From Fonsecaea monophora (lineage: Eukaryota > Ascomycota > Eurotiomycetes > Chaetothyriales > Herpotrichiellaceae), in the NCBI RefSeq assembly GCF_001642475.1, contig NW_019173959.1, positions 62,001 to 126,000 of the forward strand: a DNA stretch of 64,000 nucleotides, in the 5' to 3' direction. This document shows, piece by piece, positions 44,501 through 54,489 of this stretch. A program made the translations under genes and the position numbers. Every line of letters begins with the position of its first letter. Position 1 is the stretch's first letter. The notes below the pieces were generated by a model. It searched no databases. It was not told the origin of the DNA and saw only the letters and a program-made list of their open reading frames with translations.

Positions 44501-44944
44501 CTTATATTTGCCAAACGTTGCGATGGGGGGTGTCTGTAGTTGGGTTATTCGATGACGGATTACCTCCAAAAGTTGTCGGTGCGGGACGCGTCCCGGGGAT
44601 GAAGGACGCGTTAAGTGGCTTCTAGCTTGGCAATGTTCTCCCAGGAACGCACGTGATACCAATAACCATACCTCGTACAAGTCAAGCACTACTCCAAAGT
44701 ATTATGAGCCAAAGGACCAGAATATCCAAGCAGATTTCCCCCCCAGGTGATTCCTGAGGGATATACCAGATAAGAGTCCTAGTCTATGCACCTGAGGATG
44801 TGTTGAGTGGTATAGCACAAAATGATGTCAGCACAATGAGACGAGGCTGAGCGATCCAGGAGGTCGTCTTCAGCAGGCAGGGCACAAGAGTTGTCCAAGA
44901 AACTACAATAGAGTCTGCACAACCCAAATTCATCATAGCATCAA
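44501..44944. other. intergenic, RFC2 promoter and SEC20 3' flank
   Basis: 444 bp between two minus-strand genes. It holds the paired ACGCGT boxes. No gene seen. Confidence 0.6.
44586..44611 (-). promoter_or_regulatory. paired MluI cell-cycle boxes (MCB) before RFC2
   Basis: Two exact ACGCGT palindromes, at 44586-44591 and 44606-44611, 20 bp centre to centre and 86-111 bp upstream of the RFC2 ATG. ACGCGT is the core site of MBF (Mbp1/Swi6 or Res/Cdc10), which turns on replication genes at G1/S in yeasts. Function here is inferred from motif, position and target gene. Confidence 0.65.
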
Positions 44945-46138
44945 TCATAACTCGTCCCTCACTCGGTCGACGTCAACTTCCATCATCCTCTTCAACGTGT
45001 TTCGCGGCTGTTCTTGTTGTGCCTTTCTTTCTTCATCGGTGATATCGTCTACATCTGTACCTTGGTCTTCGACTATTCTTTCAACTTCCTTGATGATATC
45101 ACTCGCAGCTCCCTCGTGTGAGTATTGCTGGGGAATCTCTGGTGGTGGCCCTCTTCCACCTCCCCCTTTCGCCGGGAGTTCCATGCTCTTGAAATAAATG
45201 CCAGACTTGTGTGTTGGCATGCCCCTCGCATTCATGCCAGGCATTGAGACTGTGAGAGAGGGCACTGCAGCAGGCGATGTCATAGGATCGGATCTGCCTC
45301 CCAGTCCCACAGCTCCCATACTTGTCAAAGTGACCCACCACATCATGCGCAAAGGCCACCAAATAAACAACATCAGAGGGCCATAGAGGATCCGTCTGTA
45401 GAAGAGCCAGCATATCGTGACAGCAAGTAGATAGAAGGAGGACCTCAGAAACCAAGTGTCGGACTTGTTGCTCCGTACTAACTGGCCCAGAAACCCCCTG
45501 CTTGCTTTCAATAAGTCTGTGGTTCCCGCATAGCTTTGCGCCAAGCTGTCCAGTGCCTGTTGACTCTCTTCCAAAGTCTGCTGAGCGAACTGTGAGACTG
45601 ATAGCTCTCCCTCGAGTTGTTGGTGTACTCTCCGCAACGCGATGGTAACGTCTTCTGCTGCCCGAAGGGCCAGTTCGTCCTGCGTCAATTTCTCGTGTGT
45701 AGGTCTTCCCCGCGACTGCTGTTTGCCGTCCTGTTTCCGGTCTGCAAACAACAGCTCTCTCTCTTTCCGCTTCTCTGCATCTGCAGTCCTCTTCGCTTGA
45801 AGTTGCGCTTTTCGAAAATTGGCCCGCGCGCTCTTCAGATCCTCTGTGAGTCGCGCCAACAAGTCGGCGTTTCTTTCCCGCTCGCTTTCTCGGCTCGAGA
45901 GGTCTCGCCGATGGCTCGGAATGGCATCGTCTTCAAATTCTTGCCTCAGGATGTCTAACCTATCTTCTTGTTTCTTAAGGTCGTCATGGATTTCGGTAGC
46001 GAGCTCGAGACGTCGTTCATCTGGATCGCCGGTAGAATATGAGCTGGCCGAGAACTTGCGGAGTTCTTGGATCTGGGAGGATATCTCTTTGAAGGAGTCT
46101 GCCAACGCTTGAAGGCGTTGTGAGAGGGAGAGGGACAT
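44945..46138 (-). CDS. SEC20: Sec20-family SNARE
   Basis: 397 residues, single exon from ATG 46138 (MSLSLSQRLQALADSF). An in-frame ATG six codons upstream (46156) is possible. The first 150 residues are coiled-coil rich (EIHDDLKKQEDRLDILRQEFEDD, ARLTEDLKSARANFRKAQLQAKR). The SNARE-like Sec20 domain is at about 152-228 (QDELALRAAEDVTIALRRVHQQL to SYAGTTDLLKASRGFLGQL). It is followed by a membrane anchor (about 231-247, LRSSFYLLAVTICWLFYRR) and a second hydrophobic stretch (about 252-278). Sec20 is the ER Qb-type SNARE for retrograde Golgi-to-ER vesicles, acting with Ufe1, Use1 and Sec22. Unlike yeast Sec20 there is no HDEL at the end; the C-terminus is an acidic 120-residue cytosolic or lumenal tail ending VDRVRDEL. 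Confidence 0.85.
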   Translation of the reverse strand: MSLSLSQRLQALADSFKEISSQIQELRKFSASSYSTGDPDERRLELATEIHDDLKKQEDRLDILRQEFEDDAIPSHRRDLSSRESERERNADLLARLTEDLKSARANFRKAQLQAKRTADAEKRKERELLFADRKQDGKQQSRGRPTHEKLTQDELALRAAEDVTIALRRVHQQLEGELSVSQFAQQTLEESQQALDSLAQSYAGTTDLLKASRGFLGQLVRSNKSDTWFLRSSFYLLAVTICWLFYRRILYGPLMLFIWWPLRMMWWVTLTSMGAVGLGGRSDPMTSPAAVPSLTVSMPGMNARGMPTHKSGIYFKSMELPAKGGGGRGPPPEIPQQYSHEGAASDIIKEVERIVEDQGTDVDDITDEERKAQQEQPRNTLKRMMEVDVDRVRDEL

Positions 46139-46355
46139 CTTTGCACACAATGACAACTAGGGATTCGTGCCTGTTTGGAAGGTTGACATGTATCCAGAAA
46201 GGCGATGCATACGGTGCAAACAGAGCAAACAGCTGAAAAACGGGCAGGTCTGCCGAAGGGTTACGGACTAGCGACCTTTTTCCGAGAACAATTCCAATGC
46301 GCCCATATCTTTCCTCCAAGAAAATACGTAACAAGCCACCCGTTGATCCGCAAAC

Positions 46356-46691
46356 ATGATAACGACATATTTGACCTCGTTAAAAGCGAGATTCAACCCA
46401 TTCAGTGCATCATCCAAAATTCCCCGGCTGTTCCTCACCCTCCTGCCCGCCGATGCTCACAAAACTCTCAAGATCTCCTCTACTGCACTCCCCCGAAGCT
46501 CCTCCGAACCCAGCACCTTGGAACTCGGATTCAAAGACGGCAAAGTCGTGAAATACTCATGGGGTGCCGAGGCGCCGCAACAGGCTTCTTCGAAGAAGGG
46601 ATCCGGAGAGAAGGTCACGCTAACCGATATTGTGGAGGAAGTTGACAGGCACGCAAGAGTACTGGCAAGAAAGGAGGAGCTGGCCGGCTGA
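46356..46691 (+). CDS. mitochondrial large-subunit ribosomal protein mL53
   Basis: 111 residues, one exon. MITTYLTSLKARFNPFSASSK followed by KIPRLFLTLLPADAH is the pattern of the yeast Mrpl44 / mL53 family, which has a thioredoxin-like fold in the large subunit of the mitochondrial ribosome. The short basic start serves as a targeting signal. A core strand (STLELGFKDGKVVKYSWG) and a C-terminal helix (LTDIVEEVDRHARVLARKEEL) complete the small domain. The length is normal. It is divergent from SEC20 with about 217 bp between the starts, so the two may share a promoter. Confidence 0.85.
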   Translation: MITTYLTSLKARFNPFSASSKIPRLFLTLLPADAHKTLKISSTALPRSSSEPSTLELGFKDGKVVKYSWGAEAPQQASSKKGSGEKVTLTDIVEEVDRHARVLARKEELAG

Positions 46692-47696
46692 TGAGGGTCT
46701 CGATGTCGGAGAGTATACAAACCTTTCTGAAGCGTACTATGAGGTGGATGGTCTCGCGGGTGGTCTGTCCTGGAGCCAGACCATCGGAGGTCGATGGCGC
46801 ACCCAGCATGGCATTCAAGCTCGCGCCAGCGTACAATCCCTGCTCCTTACAACGTCGAACAAAATACAGCAACCTCGGTCTCAAATGTCACAAGAGCCTA
46901 GGAAGGCAGACGGGTGCCCAAGTCAATGCAGGCACGGCGGTATGCGAATACTACCTTTCCCTTGAAGGGACAATGCCGAATATGTCCCTCAACATCAATG
47001 GATTCCAGGATGGCGGCGTTGGCGAGAAAAGATGACTTTTGGGAGAAGAATCAGCATGTATCAAACAGAATTCTGGGCCTTCACACCTATGTCCATCTCT
47101 CTATGCTGTTGTACATATAATTTGGTGACAGAATCCTTGTGAATTGTGTTTCAGAGCAGGAAAAGCATGAAGTGGGATTATGTCTTGTATACAGGCCAAA
47201 GTGGAACACAGAGGTTGTGTTACTCAATGGTTCAACGTATCTTCCGAAGACTATTTGGCCAGGCCTCGTGGTGTCTCCGCGCATTCGGCTCGAGTGAATG
47301 GCCCAGGCAAGGTCATTCGCTAAAGGGCCAAAGCTCCGAATGCCTTTTAGACCTCTCTCTTCCCATATGATGGTGGTGCGAGAGTCATTTCGTGAGCTAA
47401 GGGCCGTCAATTTGTTGAACGGAGCATCTCAGAGAATCACAATCCGTCTCGATAGATCTTGCTCGGGAGCAGATCAAGCGACCTCGGATCTCTCCTATCT
47501 CCCCATGTGCGGACCTTCGATGCCTTGAGACGTTTCCGTGACACCAGATTTTTCTGCATGTCTTGTAGAAACCCAGGGAACGGGCGTACATGCCGATTCA
47601 GGCGTGGTGCAACGAAAGTGGTGGTCTCGTTCTGGATCAAAAGCGATTCCAGACTTTGAGAATCGGTGCTCATGGACGTACACTGTCACTGCCAGC
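46692..47696. other. intergenic between convergent genes
   Basis: 1 kb of 3' flanks of mL53 and DUS2. Several overlapping frames exist on both strands but none resembles a protein family. Confidence 0.5.
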
Positions 47697-49073
47697 TCAC
47701 GCTGTTACCGCCAAAGCACCCTGGCCAACTCCATCGAATCCTGCATTCTCTGCTGCGATTTCGCCCTTTTGCTTCTTGTTCCGCTCCTGGTGAATGTGTT
47801 CGTTCTCGTCACTTCTTTGTTCCAGGATTCTCTTCTTTTCTTGTTTCTTTAAATGGTTCTCTCGGTTCTCCTGTCTGTGCTGTCGCTTGATATCTGCTTT
47901 GGTCGTTTGTGGAGTTCCCAGACCAAGAATGTGATCGATCTCTGCTGCCTTCGCCACAATCTCGGGGTCAGAGATCTCCAAAAGCGAAATGGCTTCTTGA
48001 TAGCTTCGCGACTTTTGAACCGGTTGGTATGCCGGATTCTTCCCAGGCATGAGCTGAGACAAGAGAAATTTCGTATTACCCCACTTGTTCTCGACACTCA
48101 TCGCAAGCTGCAAGTACTCTTTGACCACCTCTCGCCACGGTGCCAATCCACCGTTCTCCTTGCTGCGAAAAACTGATGAATTGGCTTCGGCCGCTGTGGC
48201 GATCATTGCCCCATCGACCCCATACTCCTTTGCCAAAGCCAACCCTTCCTCACGAGATCTCACGTCTCCGTTCATCAAGCAAGCGACTCCATGGCTTCTA
48301 CATATATCACCGATCATCCGGAGTTGATCCCTGATGGCGCGCTCTCGCGGTCTCATTGGCGTAGTTCTGCAATGAATAGTCAAGCCGATGATGCCAGTTT
48401 TACACAGTTTGTTGACGAGCTCCGAGGTCAGTTCAGGTGTCTCTAATAAACGAATCTTGACGCTGATACCGATCTCATGAGGCGTTCCCACTTTCGTGAC
48501 GAGAGCTGTGAGGATGTTGCACAGATGATCAGGAGTCCGAAGCAGTGCGGCGCCCATGCCTCCTGAAGTAGAGAAAGGTTTTGGACACCCAGCATTCACG
48601 TCAATCCCACGAACATACGGAGCAACGAGTGTCGCAGCTTGAACGGCGTAGTCGGGCGAAGCGGTGCCAATTTGATAAATCAATTTGTCCGACTCTCTCT
48701 GTGGATCAATGCGGTATATCACACTTGTTGAATTGTTGTTGGAGGTCCGCGTCCATTCTATGCAGCCAGTGCGAGGGTTGGTATTTTGAGTAGTTCCGAT
48801 CATAGATCGATCGACCGTCTCGGGACCCCATACCAGGTCAGCACCGTATTTGAGAGCCAGAAGACGTGATGGAAGTTCCCCAGACCGAACCATGGGAGCG
48901 AGAACTATCTTTCCCCGGTAGTCAACACCTTTCGCGGGAATAGGGAGATGAGGAACATCTTTGAATGGGAGCGGGGTTGCCATTCTCGGAGCTAGAGAGG
49001 GCCAAAGGTAGTCTAGGAGGGATAGAGTGCGTCGTAACAGAGACTGCGGCCGAACAGCATGGCCGACAGTCAT
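47697..49073 (-). CDS. SMM1: tRNA-dihydrouridine(20) synthase Dus2
   Basis: 458 residues in one exon. Dus2/Smm1 reduces uridine 20 in the tRNA D-loop using FMN and NADPH. The FMN barrel starts with GKIVLAPMVRSGELPSRLLALKYGAD, a Dus2 signature. The active-site Cys is Cys163 in NAGCPK, followed by FSTSGGMGAALL. IHCRT and LMNGDVRS are the later FMN-binding strands. The C-terminal 90 residues are basic and charged (DIKRQHRQENRENHLKKQEKKR), probably for tRNA contact, without the double-stranded RNA domain of animal Dus2. The first 30 residues (MTVGHAVRPQSLLRRTLSLL) look like a mitochondrial targeting peptide. A second in-frame ATG at residue 31 (48983) would give a cytosolic form. Use of the upstream ATG makes the gene overlap the next frame by 15 bp. 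Confidence 0.93.
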   Translation of the reverse strand: MTVGHAVRPQSLLRRTLSLLDYLWPSLAPRMATPLPFKDVPHLPIPAKGVDYRGKIVLAPMVRSGELPSRLLALKYGADLVWGPETVDRSMIGTTQNTNPRTGCIEWTRTSNNNSTSVIYRIDPQRESDKLIYQIGTASPDYAVQAATLVAPYVRGIDVNAGCPKPFSTSGGMGAALLRTPDHLCNILTALVTKVGTPHEIGISVKIRLLETPELTSELVNKLCKTGIIGLTIHCRTTPMRPRERAIRDQLRMIGDICRSHGVACLMNGDVRSREEGLALAKEYGVDGAMIATAAEANSSVFRSKENGGLAPWREVVKEYLQLAMSVENKWGNTKFLLSQLMPGKNPAYQPVQKSRSYQEAISLLEISDPEIVAKAAEIDHILGLGTPQTTKADIKRQHRQENRENHLKKQEKKRILEQRSDENEHIHQERNKKQKGEIAAENAGFDGVGQGALAVTA

Positions 49074-49367
49074 AAGGAGCGCAGTGGTGAATCAAATGTG
49101 GAAAAGCCAAATGAACGATTTGTCCGCAGATCTAGAGACGTCGCAGTTGCGCAGGCGGCAAACATGTACGGGTATCACGTGGAGATAAAGTCCACCTTCC
49201 ATCACGTGAAGATAGCTAAAAACTCGGGATCGATTGTGGCAACACAGTCATCGATACCAGATCAAAATTCAATAGTATTTTCGGAGTATGGGAAGCTCTG
49301 GTCGTTCTCACCGACCGAGGTGGAAATATTAATGTTGCACAATCGTAAGGCGAGACTAAAGTCCTAG
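49059..49367 (+). CDS. possible small protein, doubtful
   Basis: Open frame of 102 residues in the short space between the DUS2 start and the pyrophosphatase gene, overlapping the longer DUS2 form by 15 bp. The composition is protein-like (VEIKSTFHHVKIAKNSGSIV, FSPTEVEILMLHNRKARL), but no family is recognised and no splice signals are needed. It could be a chance frame within a promoter. Confidence 0.2.
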   Translation: MADSHKERSGESNVEKPNERFVRRSRDVAVAQAANMYGYHVEIKSTFHHVKIAKNSGSIVATQSSIPDQNSIVFSEYGKLWSFSPTEVEILMLHNRKARLKS

Positions 49368-49411
49368 ATCCCTCGGATAGTAAGTCTAGTCTGGCCTATT
49401 TCATCCTTCAT

Positions 49412-50811
49412 ATGCACATGTCTCGAGTGTCTGGCATTCTGTCTAGAAGTCACACTTCGCGCACCTGCAGCAGCCTCCCGGATTTCTCGTCCATTCAGAA
49501 CCAGTCGTCATTTCACCGCCAATTGTCAACACTGTGCCTCCCACCCCGCGCCCCTACCTCCAACAAGGTTGCTCATCGTTACCTCACTGGCACATTCGCC
49601 CTGGCTTCCACCAAGCCGACAGAAAATTCCATCTCTCCTCCCCTCCGTCACTCCACCTCTACAACCATAGCTTCCCAACGTTCAGAAGCCATTGCTCGGC
49701 ACCTCTCTACTTCTGCTTCATTACCACGTCCAGCGTCCGCCACGATGTCGTACAGTAAACAGCCTTCGGAATACCAGCCCAGAAAAATTGGTGCTCTTCA
49801 CACAAATGAGTTCAGGTGCTACATTGAGAAAGATGGCACTCCGGTCTCGCCCTTCCATGACATTCCTCTCTATGCAAACGAGCAGCAAACAATTTTGAAC
49901 ATGGTCGTCGAGATCCCCAGATGGTCCAACGCAAAACTGGAGGTAAGAAATCTCGAACTTCGAACTTCCAAAGTCTTCAAAATGTAAATGCAGTGGCTGA
50001 CCGCTCGCCAGATCTCCAAAGACGAATTCCTGAACCCCATCAAGCAAGACGTCAAGAAAGGGAAGCTCCGATTCGTTCGCAACTGCTTTCCTCACAAAGG
50101 CTACCTCTGGAACTATGGTGCTTTCCCAAGAGTGAGTGGCGGTCAAGGACGAAAGAGATGGGATTCAAAAGTTAACCAGTTCACAGACCTGGGAGGATCC
50201 CAACGTCGTACACCCTGAAACCAAGGCCAAGGGTGATAACGACCCATTGGATGTCTGCGAAATTGGTGAGCTGGTTGGCTACACCGGTCAGATCAAGCAG
50301 GTCAAGGTCCTTGGTGTCATGGCACTTCTCGATGAAGAAGAGACTGACTGGAAGATCATTGTCATTGATGTGAGTTGTCATAGCCCGTATCTTTTTCATC
50401 CTTCCAATGCTAATATCGCTACAGGTCAACGATCCTCTTGCCCCCAAGCTGAACGATATCGAAGACGTCGAGCGACATCTTCCTGGCCTGCTCCGAGCGA
50501 CAAACGAATGGTTCCGCATCTACAAGATCCCAGATGGAAAGCCTGAGAACCAATTCGCCTTCAGCGGTGAATGCAAGAACAAGAAGTACGCCGAGGAGAT
50601 TATCCGTGAATGCAGTGACGCTTGGGAACGTCTGGTCACCGGCAAGCAACAACGTGGTGATATCAATTTGGCCAATGTCACGAATACCGGCTCCCCAGAT
50701 CGTGTCGATCCATCTCAACTCTCCAAGATCCCTCCGGGACAGAACATCCCCCCTGCGCCAATCGACGGCAGCGTTGACAAGTGGTTCTTCATCTCCGGTG
50801 CGGCTGTCTGA
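49412..50811 (+). CDS. IPP1: inorganic pyrophosphatase, with in-frame presequence
   Basis: Full frame is join(49412..49942,50012..50131,50187..50369,50425..50811), 406 residues. From the internal ATG at 49745 (MSYSKQPSEYQPRKIGAL) it is 295 residues, the normal cytosolic length. Introns are 69, 55 and 55 nt, all phase 0. The enzyme hydrolyses pyrophosphate to drive biosynthesis. The family signature GDNDPLDVCEIG and the core FPHKGYLWNYGAFPRTWEDP are intact, and all metal-binding Asp positions of the motif are present. The 111-residue upstream part is rich in Arg, Ser, Thr and Pro with only three acidic residues and starts MHMSRVSGILSRSHTSRTCSS, much like a mitochondrial presequence. Either the gene encodes cytosolic and mitochondrial forms by alternative starts, or the extension is leader that happens to be open. 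Confidence 0.93.
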
Positions 50812-51495
50812 TCTGTGGCGCCTTACATTGTTGGCTGATTTCATCCAGGGAGTGGTGCAACCTCGGAAGATTACGTGAAGAAGTGATGGCCAGACCTGAA
50901 TAGAGCGTGGAATTCGCAGTCCTAGTCACAGACGACCCATTGTCATAGACCAAAAACATATGTCAATTTATGTAGCTGACCCAGCCAGGAAGGAGAATGG
51001 TTGCATAAGGAGTGCCTGGGTGATCGATCACCACGTGGGTGCCACAATCTAAACCTTCCACATCTGTTATCCGGAGCATTTACAAGCGTAAAAGTAATAG
51101 TCCGAAGGTTTACACCCTTGAAACCAGAGCACCCAGCTCGCCAGAATCACTGGTCCGGGGTGCCTGATTTTTGGCACACTGATCTTGTCAATCATTGTGT
51201 ACTCATTGCGAAGAGGACAGAATACGTCATTGCGGACAAACAGAAACGCGTCTGCGCAACCTTTTACATATTCATTATGTGACACGCGACCTCCAAGACA
51301 AAATGGCATCCACCGCCGAGATAAGGAAATCCCCCTTTTCCAGGGCCATGGAATCTAATATTATACCCTCGTGGCCGTCGCTGGTGGCAGAAGAGAACTT
51401 GCAGTTCTTACGATCCAGTGCGCCAGTATCTTTGTTACCGACGCGGTCAGCGCAACACGGTTTCCTCCCATTCTTTCCCTCCTCCCCTCGATGAC
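50812..51495. other. intergenic, no gene recognised
   Basis: About 680 bp between two plus-strand genes. It includes the promoter of the sugar transporter. No gene recognised. Confidence 0.5.
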
Positions 51496-53419
51496 ATGGA
51501 GAAAACTGCAACATGGAGTGGCACGCCCTCCATCAAAGGCTCAACTCAAGCCATCCGTATGTGCTTGCTCGCCGCCTCTCTGGTCGGCATTCAGTATGTG
51601 ACACTACTTCCCTCTCGGTTTTAGCAACGAATCTGTGAAACTGACAAGTGCTCAACAAAAGGTTCTGCTGGGGCTTGGAGAGTAGGTCCCTCTCCTTGGA
51701 CAAATTACTCCGGTGTTGATTCAATTGCGCACGCTAACAGCAGTTGACAGTGACCTACGGAACTCCCTATCTTCTCCAGCTCGGTCTCACAAAGTCGAAA
51801 ACATCCCTAGTATGGATCGCAGGACCACTTTCAGGCTTGATCATGCAACCAATTGTTGGGGCTTACGCGGATAAATCAACGTCAAGATACGGCAGGCGAA
51901 GACCTTATATGGTCGGGGGTGCCATAGTCACAGGTGGCGGATTGCTGCTGCTGGGCTGGACATCTGAATTTGTGGGCTGCTTCCTACCCGAAGGCGACAT
52001 AAAAAAGACCATGACCATCCTGGTCGCTGTCATGTGCATTTATACCCTCGATTTTTCAATCAATGCAGTGCAGGCGTGTTGTCGCAGCTTGATTGTCGAT
52101 ACATTACCGGTCTCGCAGCAACAATCTGGATCTGCGTGGGCATCGAGGCTGGTCGCGGCAGGTCATCTAGCCAGCTACTTCGTCGGCACTTTTGATCTGG
52201 TTGCGATGTTCCCACCTTGGATGGGAGGTGACACTCAATTCAAGAAAATGACGGTCATTGCAACATTGATTTTATGGTCCACCGTGGGCATAAGCTGTTG
52301 GGCTGTTACAGAGAGAGTGAGGTTGCCTAACGAGGACGACCATACCTCGGTGAAAGAGGTACTCTTAGGTCTTGCGCGGAAGACGTTTGACCTCCCTACA
52401 CGCATACGAGCTATATGCTGGGTACAATTCTGGAACTGGGTTGGCTGGTGAGTTAAATGCCCTTAGTGGTTGTCAGCGACGGGCGAGAGACTAATGTACC
52501 GGTTCTAAGGTTTCCCTTCCTGTTCTACTCAAGCACATTCGTCGGGGAAATCTACTATCGCTACGAGGCTCCTGCTCGCGAACTGGGTGTCGAGGATGAA
52601 CAAGACGCCCTGGGGAATGTCGGCCGGATAGGTAGCCTCGCATTGGTGTTCTTCTCCTTGACCACCTTCTGTGCGTCGGTCATATTCCCATTCCTCATCA
52701 AATCACCGGAGGCACCCGATACGAAATTTACACCTAGGCCCCCTGCTTCGATTCCCAAATTTTTCCAAAAGATTTTGGCGGCGGCATACGATATTCGACC
52801 CGATCTGATATCGGCGTGGAGTTTATCGAATCTTTCCTTTGCCATCATCACGATATTTGCCCCGTGGGTCCGGACACTTCCTTCTGCAAGCTTCCTGGTA
52901 GCTGCTTGTGGCGTACCCTGGGCCATATCGTGTTGGGCACCATTTGGCCTGCTGGGTATCGAAATCAATAAGATGTCTTCCGGATCTCCTACCAATATCA
53001 GTGGTTCAACTGTGCCTGGTTATACGGCTGTCCGTGGCAGCGTCGATGAGAACTACGGTGTCGAGATGGAAATCGCGCGACAACATCGCAGGACCTTTTC
53101 CGAGGATGTGCTGCGACTCAATCATCCCGATGAAGGTGACGCCCATTCCTCAACAGGAGAGCTTGCGGGCGTCTACCTGGGTGTGTTGAATGTATATACA
53201 ACGCTGCCACAATTTGTCGGGACGTTTGTCAGTTGGATTGTCTTCTCGATCCTGGAACCAAGCCAGCATTCTCCGGTCGCTGATGAGGTTTCCAACCATG
53301 ATCGGTGGCTCAATCTGAAAAAGAACGCGCCAAATGCAATCGCCGTGTGTATGTTCATCGGAGCGTTGTGCTCCTTGATCTCAGCAGAAGCTGCTAGACG
53401 GCTGAAGCACTTGACTTGA
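51496..53419 (+). CDS. Sut1-like alpha-glucoside/sucrose proton symporter
   Basis: CDS is join(51496..51593,51662..51681,51751..52447,52510..53419), 574 residues. Exon 2 is only 20 nt (FCWGLE). Intron 2 has three AGs after the branch point and only the third keeps frame. The product belongs to the GPH / sucrose-transporter branch of the major facilitator superfamily, like fission yeast Sut1. It starts with a helix joined to QFCWGLEMTYGTPYLLQLGL. A loop with the DKSTSRYGRRRPYM signature follows, then GTFDLVAMFPPW. The C-terminal half has MFS helices and a long cytosolic loop between (NISGSTVPGYTAVRG...DENYGVEMEIARQHRRTFSED). It likely imports sucrose or maltose-type glucosides across the plasma membrane. 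About twelve membrane helices are expected; I did not place each. Confidence 0.88.
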
Positions 53420-54489
53420 TAAAAGCCTTGTCATGTGGAATACGACTTCATTGCAGCCATTCCTGTCCAGTCGACTTTCGTGGCAAAAGAGATTATTGAG
53501 ACCACTTGACCTGAGCACCTCAATCTATAAAGAACATTGTCCTATCTGATAAGATCACACTAATCACCCGGAACGGACGGCTCCAGTGCAATAGGGACTC
53601 AACAAGCATCGCCCCCAGTTGGGCGTTCTCTGCGTGAGGCTAGAGTGTGGCTGACTCTGCTCTCATTCCACCATTGGACAATCAAGTTGCGCGACCCTGT
53701 TCGCTTCGCCGCCTCAGCCCATTGTCTCGACCAGCCCCTGCAGAGAGTTGCCAGTTTCGTTCAGCATTTTCACACCAAGCCTAGTCCAAAGCCGGTCTCA
53801 TTGGTCGTGATCTCAATGCGGCTCCATCAGCTACGTTCTCTTTGTACCAGAACTTTGGCTCTTTATATACCAAAGTGGCCTACCCCGCTGGAACTCGTTC
53901 GGGGATACTTGATCGTGCATTCACGGAAGAAGCTCGACTGCCTCATTGACCGTGAAGGTGCGCAACAAACGCTTTGAACGACATATCTGAAAAGGGCCAG
54001 GCTTGCGCTACCTGATGCAGCCAGACCCAATCATCCTCAGAAACACCCGCATGGCCATCCTACTTCGACGATGTTGGCTTCCCTTGAAGTCCCTCACTGA
54101 AGCCCTTGACCACTAGTAAGGGTGGTGCCAGTTCATTCAGGCTCTCATTCGAGAACCCTCAACAGGTGGATACCTTGTAGGACTCATTGGGGTCATGTAC
54201 AGCAGAATACGAGATTCCTGCAAGCCTCTTGAGGCTTCGAATCAGGCACAGCCCCCACCAAACACATGTCTTCCCATCATGTCGCCTACCGGGCAAACAT
54301 GGTCGTATATATTGCCCTGCTAATCGCAATATTCCAGCCCGATGATCTTTACTCGATCAAAGTCTCTCAAAGCAGAATCATTCGCCAGTGTCGGTAGGAC
54401 TGCATTTGCTGGCTCCCACATCACAGTCATTTCAGCGCCTCAGCCTTATCCAGCCAGCTGCCAGCCTGCTTACCCGGCACCCTGTTGAT
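53420..54489. other. intergenic, no gene recognised
   Basis: 1.07 kb between two plus-strand genes. The frame at 53645-53977 is not supported by any motif. Confidence 0.45.
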
